A DNA stretch of 52,370 nucleotides from an uncultured bacterium (GTDB lineage Bacteria > Cyanobacteriota > Vampirovibrionia > Gastranaerophilales > Gastranaerophilaceae), in assembly GCA_949296245.1 (NCBI GenBank), contig CASFNW010000007.1, positions 1-52,370 on the forward strand. The letters are read 5' to 3'. The translations under genes and the position numbers were made by a program. Below, in pieces: positions 1 to 7,133 of the stretch (the stretch's first letter is position 1; every line of letters begins with the position of its first letter). Under the pieces are notes generated by a model. It was not told the DNA's origin. It did no database searches and worked only from the letters and a program-made list of their open reading frames with translations.

Positions 1-15
1 TAGCGAACGAGCCAT
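1..15 (-). CDS. rpsS: 30S ribosomal protein S19, first five codons only (runs off the window)
   Basis: Read on the minus strand, the ATG at 15..13 opens Met-Ala-Arg-Ser-Leu, the usual start of S19, and an AGGAG box lies about 8 bases upstream. It follows rplB at the position S19 holds in the S10 operon. A second ATG four bases upstream is out of frame. Only five codons are visible, so the name rests on operon position plus the MARS start. Confidence 0.7.
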
Positions 16-33
16 TCATTATCTCCTTACTTA

Positions 34-861
34 TTAACGTTTTCTGCCTCTAACAATATACTTGTCAGAATGTTTATTAGATTTTCTAGTTTTGTAACCA
101 AGAGCCGGTTTGCCCCATGGAGTTTTCGGGTGTCCGCCGGGACCTGTTTTACCTTCACCACCACCGTGAGGGTGATCGCAAGGGTTCATTGTTACACCAC
201 GTACTGTAGGTCTGATACCCATGTATCTTTTTCTACCTGCTTTACCGATTTTCATGTTTTTCTGTTCAGCGTTACCTAAAACACCTACTGTAGCCAAACA
301 TTCTTTTCTTATCATTCTCATTTCTGAGCTCGGTAATTTGATAGTAACGTAGTTGCCTTCTTTAGCCATCAACTGTGCAGCAGCACCTGCTGTTCTGACT
401 AATTTTGCACCGCGTCCGGGAATCATTTCTACGTTGTGTACCATTGTACCTAACGGAATCAATTCCAAAGGTAAAGCATTACCTGTAATGATATCAGCGT
501 TAGGACCTGAAACGATTACATCACCGACATTCAATCCCTGAGGGGTTAAGATATATCTTTTTTCACCATCAGCGTAGAATACCAATGAAATTCTTACGTT
601 TCTGTTCGGATCGTATTCAATAGTTTTAACTGTAGCAGGTACACCGAATTTTTCACGTTTAAAATCAATAACACGGTATGCTTTTTTTACACCGCCGCCT
701 TTATGACGACATGTAATTCTACCTGTATTATTTCTTCCTGCTGTTTTTCTTATTGGCTTCAACAAGGATTTTTCGGGTTTTGAAGCAGTGATTTCAGCAA
801 AATCACTCTTTGTCATACCTCTTTGTCCAGGTGAAGTAGGATTTATTACTTTTATACCCAT
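34..861 (-). CDS. rplB: 50S ribosomal protein L2
   Basis: L2 binds 23S rRNA near the peptidyl-transferase centre and helps join the subunits. The 275 residues match the family length. The N-terminal RNA-binding part (about 30-120) carries [17 protein letters not shown]. The C-terminal part has [15 protein letters not shown] near 150 and the hallmark [19 protein letters not shown] near 225-245, which includes the conserved histidine of the L2 loop. It lies between rplW and rpsS in the minus-strand S10 operon. An AGGAG box sits about 11 bases before the ATG. The 119-base gap to rplW holds one inverted repeat (acatagt...actatgt) and no gene. Confidence 0.98.
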   Translation of the reverse strand: MGIKVINPTSPGQRGMTKSDFAEITASKPEKSLLKPIRKTAGRNNTGRITCRHKGGGVKKAYRVIDFKREKFGVPATVKTIEYDPNRNVRISLVFYADGEKRYILTPQGLNVGDVIVSGPNADIITGNALPLELIPLGTMVHNVEMIPGRGAKLVRTAGAAAQLMAKEGNYVTIKLPSSEMRMIRKECLATVGVLGNAEQKNMKIGKAGRKRYMGIRPTVRGVTMNPCDHPHGGGEGKTGPGGHPKTPWGKPALGYKTRKSNKHSDKYIVRGRKR

Positions 862-980
862 TTTTCTTTTGCTCCTGTTTCTTTAGGGTTACATAGTCAT
901 CGGAATGATATCCACCACTATGTCTATTACTTTAACTTCTTATTACTTTTGACCGGCAAAGCCAAGTTTAGCCTTGTCGA

Positions 981-1289
981 TTAAGCACCGATTAATTCTT
1001 GAATCGGTTCGCCTTCGATAGTTACGATGGCTTTTTTACCAGATTGCGTTCTGCCTGCGCTATAGCCGACTCTTTTTGCTTTAGAAGGCATATACACAGT
1101 GTTTACGCTTTTTACTTTTCTGCCCGGGAAAGCCAGTTCGACAGCCTGAGCAATTTCAACTTTTGTAGCGTCTTTTACAACTTCAAAAGTATACTGCTGC
1201 AAAGTTGTTGCTTCCATAGACTTTTCTGTAATGATAGGTCTTTTAATGATGTCGTACAGTCTTTCTGTGTTATTTTTCATGCTGCTCAT
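981..1289 (-). CDS. rplW: 50S ribosomal protein L23
   Basis: L23 lies at the exit of the ribosomal tunnel and docks trigger factor and the signal recognition particle. The 102-residue protein shows the family signature: LYDIIKRPIITEKSME near the N-terminus, YTFEVVKDATKVEIAQAVE in the middle and VKSVNTVYMPSKAKR toward the end. Its ATG shares one base with the rplD stop (TAATG), so translation is probably coupled. The operon order L4-L23-L2 is canonical. Confidence 0.97.
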   Translation of the reverse strand: MSSMKNNTERLYDIIKRPIITEKSMEATTLQQYTFEVVKDATKVEIAQAVELAFPGRKVKSVNTVYMPSKAKRVGYSAGRTQSGKKAIVTIEGEPIQELIGA

Positions 1290-1924
1290 TATTTAGATAA
1301 CCTTTCAGTAATTTCTTTTATTGCTGCTTCTGTAATAATTACGTTATCCGCTTCCAACAAGTCTTTAACGTTCAAGTTAGAAGGTAAAATAATTCTTACA
1401 TTCGGTAAATTTCTTGCGCTCAATTCAAGGTAAGCATTTTCTGCTGCTTTAACATCAGCAATAATTAAAACTTTACCTTCAACTTTAAGAGCCTTAAGAG
1501 TTTCTGCCATCAACTTAGTTTTAGGTTCGTTGATTTCTGAAAAATCTTTAACTAAAACAGTATTGTCAATTCTAGCTGATAATGCAGATTTAAGAGCCAA
1601 TCTTCTTGCTTTCTGCGGCATAGAGAAACTGTAATCTCTGGGTTTGGGTCCAAAGATAACGCCACCGCCAGCAAACAATGGAGATCTCAAAGAACCAGCT
1701 CTGGCTCTACCTGTACCTTTTTGTTTCCAGGGTTTTTTACCGCCGCCTGATACTTCTGCTCTAGTTTTTGTACATGCTGTACCTGCTCTGCCGTTATTTA
1801 ATTGACGTCTCAAAGCAAGGTGCATTACATGCAGGTTCGGTTCTACGCCAAAGACTTTTTCGTCAAGAGCGATTTGTCCGACTGCACTTCCTTTTGTATT
1901 TAGTATTGAAACTTCTTTTGTCAT
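1289..1924 (-). CDS. rplD: 50S ribosomal protein L4
   Basis: L4 is an early-assembly 23S rRNA binder whose extended loop reaches into the exit tunnel. The 211 residues fit the family. The tunnel loop is visible around 45-100, with RAGTACTKTRAEVSGGGKKP, WKQKGTGRARAGS and the GGGVIFGPKPRDY stretch. The C-terminal Rossmann-like part includes VLIIADVKAAENAYLSARN-type sequence. A GAGG box precedes the ATG by about 9 bases. In E. coli L4 represses the S10 operon by binding its leader; whether it does so here cannot be read from sequence. Confidence 0.97.
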   Translation of the reverse strand: MTKEVSILNTKGSAVGQIALDEKVFGVEPNLHVMHLALRRQLNNGRAGTACTKTRAEVSGGGKKPWKQKGTGRARAGSLRSPLFAGGGVIFGPKPRDYSFSMPQKARRLALKSALSARIDNTVLVKDFSEINEPKTKLMAETLKALKVEGKVLIIADVKAAENAYLELSARNLPNVRIILPSNLNVKDLLEADNVIITEAAIKEITERLSK

Positions 1925-1971
1925 TTTTCTTTAACCTCAATTGAATTTGTTATGATTAAGAATTAAACTGG

Positions 1972-2643
1972 CTAGTTCCATTTAACTCTTGAAGGGATTA
2001 CTGTAACCATTTTGCCTTCCGGTCCAGGTACAGAACCTTTTACCAAAAGCAAGTTGCTTTCTTTATCGATTTGAACAACTTTTAATTTAGTAATAGTTAC
2101 TCTTTCATTTCCCATGTTTCCGGCCATTCTTTTGCCTTTAATTACGCGGCTCGGAGTAGTACCGGCACCGATAGAACCTGGTTCTCTGTGGTTTTTAGAA
2201 CCGTGTCCCATAGGACCTCTTGAGAAGTTCCATCTTTTAACAGTACCCTGGAAACCTTTACCGACAGACTTACCTGTTACATCAACTTTTTCTACATTTT
2301 CAAGAACTGATAAGTCAATCTGTTGTCCAACTTTATATTCAGCAGAGTTTTCAACTCTGAATTCCTGCAAATTTCTGAAGTTATCAAGTCCGTTTTTCGC
2401 AAAGTGACCGATTTGAGCTTTAGTCAAATGTTTTTCTTTAGCAGGTTCAAAACCAACCTGAATTGCGTTATATCCGTCAGAATCAACTGTCTTAACTTGA
2501 GTAACTGTTAACGGATCAACTTTGATAACTGTTACAGGAATTGCAAGCCCTTGTTCATCAAAGACCTGTGTCATTCCTAATTTTTTACCGACAACGCCTA
2601 ATCTGTTTTTTGATTTAGACGCGCATTTAGCGTTTGTAGTCAT
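1972..2643 (-). CDS. rplC: 50S ribosomal protein L3
   Basis: L3 is one of the first proteins to bind 23S rRNA; its extension reaches the peptidyl-transferase centre. The 223-residue product has the N-terminal GKKLGMTQVFDEQGLAIPVT and the L3 signature FQGTVKRWNFSRGPMGHGSK, followed by HREPGSIGAGTTPSRVIKGKRM. A short Lys/Asn-rich extension (about 12 residues) precedes the usual start. An AAGGAG box lies upstream of the ATG. It is separated from rpsJ by 281 bases, which is long for this operon. Confidence 0.97.
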   Translation of the reverse strand: MTTNAKCASKSKNRLGVVGKKLGMTQVFDEQGLAIPVTVIKVDPLTVTQVKTVDSDGYNAIQVGFEPAKEKHLTKAQIGHFAKNGLDNFRNLQEFRVENSAEYKVGQQIDLSVLENVEKVDVTGKSVGKGFQGTVKRWNFSRGPMGHGSKNHREPGSIGAGTTPSRVIKGKRMAGNMGNERVTITKLKVVQIDKESNLLLVKGSVPGPEGKMVTVIPSRVKWN

Positions 2644-2684
2644 TTTCTACCTTTCTCCTTGTGAGCGCTACTTGTGTTACTTTG

Positions 2685-2903
2685 AGCGGATGTCCCTGCC
2701 GCTTCCCTTTTGTTACGGACCGTAGATCACATTAAATCGTATTCAATTGTTAATGTGTTATTTGTTTCGGATTTTATAACCCTTAATAAGAAGTTTTGCT
2801 TATTCCGCCTGCCAAATCAGAGATTTGTTCGTTCCGTTAACTTTGTTAACTCAACAACGGCGGATTGGAACGGTTTCGGCTTTTGGTCTTTCAGTTCTGA
2901 AAG
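2685..2903. repeat. Cluster of six short hairpins in the rpsJ-rplC spacer
   Basis: The spacer holds consecutive inverted repeats: agcgg/ccgct (2685-2689 with 2699-2703), cacattaa/ttaatgtg (2728-2735 with 2750-2757), aataag/cttatt (2785-2790 with 2799-2804), caaatc/gatttg (2813-2818 with 2822-2827), gttaac/gttaac (2836-2841 with 2845-2850) and ctttcag/ctgaaag (2888-2894 with 2897-2903). No credible gene lies here. It must be transcribed as part of the operon mRNA. A regulatory leader for rplC, an RNA processing region or an inserted repeat element are all possible. Confidence 0.6.
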
Positions 2904-2924
2904 CCCTGCAAGCCGTCACACACC

Positions 2925-3242
2925 TTAGAGTTTTACTTCGATATCAACACCTGCAGGTAAATCCATTCTGCTTAACTCTTCAGTAGTCTGTTGAGTCGGG
3001 TCATAGATGTCGATAATTCTTTTGTGAATTCTCATTTCAAAATGTTCTCTTGACTTTTTGTCAACGTGAGGTGATCTTAAAACGCAATACAATCTTCTTT
3101 TTGTAGGAAGAGGAATAGGTCCTGCTACCTTAGCGTCAGTTCTTTTTGCTGTTTCAACAATTTTTTCTGCGGAAACATCAATAAGCTTATGATCATATGC
3201 TTTTAAGCAAACTCTGATTCTTTGTCTTTGAGCTGTACTCAT
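2925..3242 (-). CDS. rpsJ: 30S ribosomal protein S10 (NusE)
   Basis: S10 is a small-subunit head protein and, as NusE, part of transcription antitermination complexes. The 105-residue sequence is typical: [28 protein letters not shown], then [31 protein letters not shown] and the C-terminal [11 protein letters not shown]. It is the first gene of the S10 operon, as in most bacteria that use it as operon leader. An AAGGAA box precedes the ATG by about 9 bases. Confidence 0.98.
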   Translation of the reverse strand: MSTAQRQRIRVCLKAYDHKLIDVSAEKIVETAKRTDAKVAGPIPLPTKRRLYCVLRSPHVDKKSREHFEMRIHKRIIDIYDPTQQTTEELSRMDLPAGVDIEVKL

Positions 3243-3312
3243 TTGTTATACTTCCTTTTACTTGCTTATTGTTTTATAAGTTGCTGGGCGCTTTGATGGG
3301 CAAATTTAGAAA

Positions 3313-3332
3313 TAATGCACATTTATGCGCAT
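3313..3332 (-). promoter_or_regulatory. Hairpin in the S10 operon leader
   Basis: The sequence aatgcacat..atgcgcatt forms a 9-bp stem with one G-U pair and a two-base loop. It lies about 70 bases before rpsJ and just downstream of the proposed start site, so it would be in the mRNA leader. It could be a regulatory or mRNA-stabilising structure; no L4-binding site was recognised. Confidence 0.4.
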
Positions 3333-3354
3333 TGCCAGCTAGTGTAATAATAAC

Positions 3355-3381
3355 CTTATATTAAACAAAATTACACGTCAA
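3355..3381 (-). promoter_or_regulatory. Candidate S10 operon promoter
   Basis: On the minus strand TTGACG (3381-3376) is followed after 15 bases by TATAAG (3360-3355). The spacer is slightly short, but the -35 box is good and the region upstream (3382-3480) is extremely A/T-rich, as in UP elements. It would give a leader of about 105 bases. Confidence 0.45.
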
Positions 3382-3478
3382 CAGGTATATTTAAGATTTT
3401 ATTTCAAATTTTAAAAAATTTACAAAAGTTTATAAAATAAGGAAATATTAAAAATTTTTAAATAATTTACAATAATAA

Positions 3479-3501
3479 AGGTGCGTTTTTACAACGCACC
3501 T
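3479..3501 (-). terminator. Candidate terminator downstream of the 3.7-kb small ORF and the 175-bp repeat
   Basis: Eight-bp perfect stem aggtgcgt/acgcacct with a seven-base loop. On the minus strand it is followed by TTATTATT, a modest U-rich tail. It would end transcripts coming from the gene at 3746-3991 and insulate the S10 operon promoter. Confidence 0.45.
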
Positions 3502-3522
3502 GATATCAGAAGTAAAATAGAG

Positions 3523-3697
3523 ATTTCATATAGTCAACTGACTCCGACTACTTGTTGAACCTGTGCAATAAACAAGTTCGTTGTTTAACAATAAGTCCGG
3601 CACAGCCAACAAGTGCATGGGGTCACTTCCGTAAAATGCTAGACTTAGCGTCCCTCGCACTCCGTGTACACTCCTACAAGCGAGGCCGCCTCAGACA
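3523..3697. repeat. 175-bp dispersed repeat, copy 1
   Basis: The same 175 bases recur at 28512-28686 with eight substitutions and no indels (about 95% identity). A nested fold can be drawn: acttgttg 3550-3557 with 3607-3614, ctgtgc 3561-3566 with 3600-3605, taaacaa 3569-3575 with 3581-3587 around the loop gttcg; then aagtg/cactt (3611-3615 with 3624-3628, sharing bases with the first helix) and ctcgc/gcgag (3654-3658 with 3680-3684). The differences from copy 2 (3598, 3629, 3639, 3647, 3653, 3673, 3688, 3690) all miss these helices. It lies 49 bases after the stop of a minus-strand gene. It may be a structured RNA or a mobile repeat. An open frame through it is probably not a gene. Confidence 0.85.
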
Positions 3698-3745
3698 ATT
3701 TAAATATTATTTATTTTTCAGTTTTGTCAGCTGTAACATTGGCTT

Positions 3746-3991
3746 TTATTTTTGCAGGAATTTCTGCACGATTAATGCCCCCAGACCTGCCAATACAGCT
3801 ATACTAAGTGCCGGCTTTACACCCCTTGGCAGTTTTTGTACAAACTTTCCAATCATACTATCTTTACCCAAACCTTTTTTCGTCATATCCTTAGGTACAA
3901 CGTCAATAATTTTCATACTTGGTATTGATTTTTTGTACACATTACCTTTGCTTGTATAAGCATAATCTAAACCTTGAACTTGATTTAACAT
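3746..3991 (-). CDS. Small membrane-anchored protein of unknown function
   Basis: I do not recognise this 81-residue protein. The first 55 residues are polar and Lys-rich (SMKIIDVVPKDMTKKGLGK). One hydrophobic helix lies at about 60-77 (PALSIAVLAGLGALIVQKFL), so it is probably a C-terminally anchored or single-span protein with its N-terminus inside. A G/A-rich stretch precedes the ATG but no clean Shine-Dalgarno box. It is monocistronic, between the HepT/MntA pair and a 175-bp repeat. Codon use resembles the neighbours. Confidence 0.6.
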   Translation of the reverse strand: MLNQVQGLDYAYTSKGNVYKKSIPSMKIIDVVPKDMTKKGLGKDSMIGKFVQKLPRGVKPALSIAVLAGLGALIVQKFLQK

Positions 3992-4162
3992 ACCTTACCT
4001 ACTTTCCTTTTCTTTTAATCAACTTACATGTGTATAAAGGTAATCTGTTCAAAATTATTGACAGACAATATTCCAGCTTCATCTATCCTATCCTATTAGG
4101 CATTATGACAGGGTTTCAGACAAATCAAAATCACATTTACATTTGTTTACAATTCATTAAAT

Positions 4163-4453
4163 CTACTGCAGAACATAATATTTTTTCAAAATTTCCTGCT
4201 GAAAACTTTCCGGAAGATTTTCAAATTTCACAACATCAACAAGAAAAGGAATATTACTGTCTTGAAGAGCCTGCTCTAAAGCAGAAATATTCCCTTCGCC
4301 AAGCATTGCAAGATCAAGGTCGCTGCCTGAATGAGCACTGCCGTCAACTCTGCTGCCGTATGCCCATATCTGAGCATCAGGCACCGTCGATTTAAAAATA
4401 TTTTTTAATTCATCCAAAAATTTCTTTTCTAACAAAATTGAAAAATCATTCAT
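4163..4453 (-). CDS. mntA: MntA-type nucleotidyltransferase antitoxin
   Basis: A 96-residue minimal nucleotidyltransferase. It carries the exact GSX10DXD motif of the MNT family (G33, S34, then D45 and D47). In characterised HepT/MntA systems this enzyme transfers AMP groups from ATP to a tyrosine of the HEPN toxin and so inactivates it. The gene lies downstream of the HEPN gene and overlaps it by 8 bases, which points to coupled translation. I chose the ATG at 4453 with a GAGG box 8-9 bases upstream over a TTG two codons earlier. The third acidic catalytic residue is probably D73 in the strand FLVDVVKF. Confidence 0.88.
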   Translation of the reverse strand: MNDFSILLEKKFLDELKNIFKSTVPDAQIWAYGSRVDGSAHSGSDLDLAMLGEGNISALEQALQDSNIPFLVDVVKFENLPESFQQEILKKYYVLQ

Positions 4454-4862
4454 GTTCAACGACCTCTATGAGTTTTTGAACATCGTTTATAAAATCATCA
4501 ATCAAAACAAGTGTTTCTTTTGCAAATTGCTCTCCATAGTCATGTGCGGTTGAATTTCTGTTATCCCGATATACAAACCACCTTTGAACAGCCTCATCAT
4601 TTAAAAGAGAATGTTTATTTGCATAGCGAAATAAATCTTTGAAAGTCAGTGTATCAACTGCTTTTTTTGAGGAAAAATAAGGTGTGAGCTTTTTTCTCAA
4701 AAGTTTTGAGCTCTGTTCAATAGACATCTCAAAACCTTTTACAAGAGAATTTCTGTATATTTCGTAATCAACAGAATTTTCATCTGACTTTTTTAAAAGC
4801 TCGTATGATTTTTTCAAAGTTTCAAGACATCTTTTTAAATATTCTGTATTTATTCCGCTCAT
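4446..4862 (-). CDS. hepT: HepT-type HEPN ribonuclease toxin
   Basis: A 138-residue, all-helical HEPN protein of the HI0074/nucleotidyltransferase-substrate-binding family. The RX4HXY motif is intact (R102, H107, Y109 in YRDNRNSTAHDYG). Arg and His form the RNase site of HEPN toxins, and Tyr is the residue AMPylated by MntA in known systems. The start at 4862 follows an AGAGGA box with about 6 bases spacing. An in-frame ATG 30 codons earlier would add a hydrophobic, AT-rich stretch unlike the family and was rejected. Toxin precedes antitoxin, with an 8-base overlap. Confidence 0.87.
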   Translation of the reverse strand: MSGINTEYLKRCLETLKKSYELLKKSDENSVDYEIYRNSLVKGFEMSIEQSSKLLRKKLTPYFSSKKAVDTLTFKDLFRYANKHSLLNDEAVQRWFVYRDNRNSTAHDYGEQFAKETLVLIDDFINDVQKLIEVVEHE

Positions 4863-4944
4863 ATTTTTTCCTCTGCTAATTCCCAATATTATCAGAATTT
4901 TTATAAATATACAAAAGTTTATAAAAATATCAATTATTTTTTCA

Positions 4945-4973
4945 TTGCGCAAGAAAAAAATATTAATTATAAT
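4945..4973 (+). promoter_or_regulatory. Promoter giving a leaderless mRNA for the CHASE2 cyclase-like gene
   Basis: TTGCGC (4945-4950), a 17-base spacer and TATAAT (4968-4973). The A of the ATG at 4980 lies 7 bases after the -10 box, where transcription normally begins. No Shine-Dalgarno box exists. It is divergent from hepT-mntA. Confidence 0.65.
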
Positions 4974-4979
4974 ACCCCT

Positions 4980-7133
4980 ATGAATTTTAAAGTTGAGTAT
5001 ATTAATAAATTAAAAATAACGTTAACAGTTATTCTGCTGATTTTATTATCTGTGTTTGCATATTTTTTCAAAGACTTTTTTAATTACTTTGAAAGCAAAT
5101 TTATCGATTTAAGAAGCACTTTGAGTACGGACGGAGGGTTGTATTCAAATAAATTTGCAGGTGCGGATAAAGATATAATCATCATATCCGTTAATGATTT
5201 GTCTCAATACGAAGCTGCAAACTCGTCTGAATTAAATCTCACTCACTGGCCCTGGTCAAGAGAAGTATGGGCCAAAGTAATTAATTTTTTAGAAAAGCAG
5301 GAACCGAGAGTTCTTATTGTTGATTTAAATTTTTCAAATTACGAAGATTTATCAAGAAATTACACTTCTCCTGATATGATTCTTGCCAATACTCTTGCTT
5401 ATTATGACAATATCGTTTTATCAACAGCACTCAGAACTCCGTACAGTGAAACGGAAAACGTTAATACGGCCAAAATACTGGATAATTTTGCAAATCCGTA
5501 CAATCCGGCAAGTAATACATTAAACATGTATATTGACAACAAAAATCTAGATAAAAATATTGCTTACTACTCTCATACTCCTATCCCGAATATATTTACA
5601 AACAGTACAACAATGGGTGTAACAAACCTTGTTACTTACAAAAACAGGGAAGAAAATGTCAAATTTTCACAGCCCGTATACAAATTAATAAAAGGGAACA
5701 AAGAATATTATATCCCCTCTCTTGCACTGGCTGCGCTGATGAAAAAAGAAGGAATCGGCAAATTGGCGGAAGAAATTCCTATTGAAAACAACATATTAAA
5801 AGTCGGAAAACACAGAATAAGACTTGATGATAACGGGCAGGTATACATCAACTGGCACGCTCACGGTAATGCATACACAGACATACCCATAAATTCAATA
5901 CTTCTCAGTATGGTAAGAGGTACTGATTATTTTGAATATGACAAAACAAAATATCCTCTCAGTTTCTTTAAAGACAAAATTGTTATTGTAACCCAGACTT
6001 ATACGGCAACAGAAACACACAATACCCCTGTTGCAAAAGATTTAACAGATGCACAGATAAAAGCAACTATCATAGACAATTATCTGAATGATTCCGATAT
6101 TACAAATAAATGCAAAAGACCGTTTCTAAAGAAAATTACCCCGTACAAAGGAACAATAATAACCTGTGCATTTTGTCTTGCAGTTATAGTTGTAATGCTT
6201 ATTGCCACAAACATGACACTGGCTTTTATAAACGGATTAATGATAATTCTTGTCTATATTCTGTTTAGTATATTACTGTTCTGCCATCCTAAATTCAGAA
6301 TAATAATAGATATGGCGATGCCTTTATACTGGATTTGTTCTCTGTTTTTAATATCTTTTGTTTTAAAAGTTCATCATGAATACAAAAAGAAAAAGAAAAT
6401 TGAATGCATATTCGGTAATCTGGTTTCAGAAAATGTATTAAAACAGCTTGTAAACAAACCTCACAGGCTTAATCTGAAATCCTCCGTACAGCAGGTTACT
6501 GTGATGTCGTGCAATATATATAATAATATTCAAATTTCCAAAGATATGACGCCTGAAAAATATGTTTCGGTTATCAACAATGTATTTAATGCAATAGAAA
6601 AAATTATCTTTAAATACAACGGAACAATTAACAGATTTGTCGGCAATTCCGTTCTTGTATACTGGGGATACCCTATTCACTCCAGAAAAGACAGTGAAAA
6701 TGCCATTCGTGCGGCACTGGAAATAGAACAAAAAATTGATGAGTTTAATACAAGTTTAAATTTAAAAGATATAAATTTTGACAATTACGATGAACAAAGC
6801 TTTAAAGCAGAAGAAAAATATTCTATAAATGTAAAAATAGCAATAAATACGGGTGATGCACTGATAGGACAAATCGGTTCTTCAAGTGTTTCGGATTTTA
6901 CAGTCATGGGTGACACAGTTGATGTTATTGACAGAATCTCCGATATCGGAAATGAATTCAACAAGGATATAATTGTTACCCAAAATACACTCGACCAGCT
7001 GGATGTTAAAATACCGGCCGAATACATAGGACAGGTAACTTTAAAAAGCACTGGCAGCAAAATAAAAATATTTGAGTTAAAATCATCTGAGAACTACACT
7101 GATTGGGACAGCCGAAACGATGCTTCATATTGA
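4980..7133 (+). CDS. CHASE2-domain membrane protein with a class III nucleotide-cyclase-like domain lacking key residues
   Basis: The 717-residue protein has an N-terminal membrane helix (about 13-31), a large extracytoplasmic CHASE2-type sensor (about 40-385, with HWPWSREVWAKVINFL and VLIVDLNF), three membrane helices (about 391-462) and a C-terminal class III cyclase fold (about 500-700). Family cyclases bind two metals with Asp in F(S/A)DI and in GD. Here these positions appear to be Asn: N512 in MSCNI and N556 in FVGNSV. The usual Lys of the DKF motif is R552, and the Asn of VNxAxR is D648, while R652 is kept. Catalysis is therefore doubtful; it may signal by binding or heterodimerise. 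It overlaps rqcH by 14 bases. Confidence 0.85.
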   Translation: MNFKVEYINKLKITLTVILLILLSVFAYFFKDFFNYFESKFIDLRSTLSTDGGLYSNKFAGADKDIIIISVNDLSQYEAANSSELNLTHWPWSREVWAKVINFLEKQEPRVLIVDLNFSNYEDLSRNYTSPDMILANTLAYYDNIVLSTALRTPYSETENVNTAKILDNFANPYNPASNTLNMYIDNKNLDKNIAYYSHTPIPNIFTNSTTMGVTNLVTYKNREENVKFSQPVYKLIKGNKEYYIPSLALAALMKKEGIGKLAEEIPIENNILKVGKHRIRLDDNGQVYINWHAHGNAYTDIPINSILLSMVRGTDYFEYDKTKYPLSFFKDKIVIVTQTYTATETHNTPVAKDLTDAQIKATIIDNYLNDSDITNKCKRPFLKKITPYKGTIITCAFCLAVIVVMLIATNMTLAFINGLMIILVYILFSILLFCHPKFRIIIDMAMPLYWICSLFLISFVLKVHHEYKKKKKIECIFGNLVSENVLKQLVNKPHRLNLKSSVQQVTVMSCNIYNNIQISKDMTPEKYVSVINNVFNAIEKIIFKYNGTINRFVGNSVLVYWGYPIHSRKDSENAIRAALEIEQKIDEFNTSLNLKDINFDNYDEQSFKAEEKYSINVKIAINTGDALIGQIGSSSVSDFTVMGDTVDVIDRISDIGNEFNKDIIVTQNTLDQLDVKIPAEYIGQVTLKSTGSKIKIFELKSSENYTDWDSRNDASY

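Noticed and set aside
999..1433. Plus-strand frame of 144 codons opposite rplW and rplD
   Set aside because: It overlaps two conserved ribosomal genes in antisense and has no family features.
3552..3959. Open reading frame on the plus strand through repeat copy 1, with a similar frame (28541-28738) in copy 2
   Set aside because: The frames look alike only because the DNA repeat has no indels. Five of the eight substitutions change the residue, the C-termini diverge as soon as the repeat ends, and copy 1's frame runs antisense over another ORF.
3919..4395. Plus-strand frame of 158 codons across the mntA region
   Set aside because: It is antisense to mntA and to the intergenic region and lacks a ribosome site or recognisable domain.
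4863..4952. N-terminal extension of the HEPN toxin
   Set aside because: The 30 extra residues are hydrophobic and AT-biased, the family starts near MSGINTEY, and the ribosome site supports 4862.
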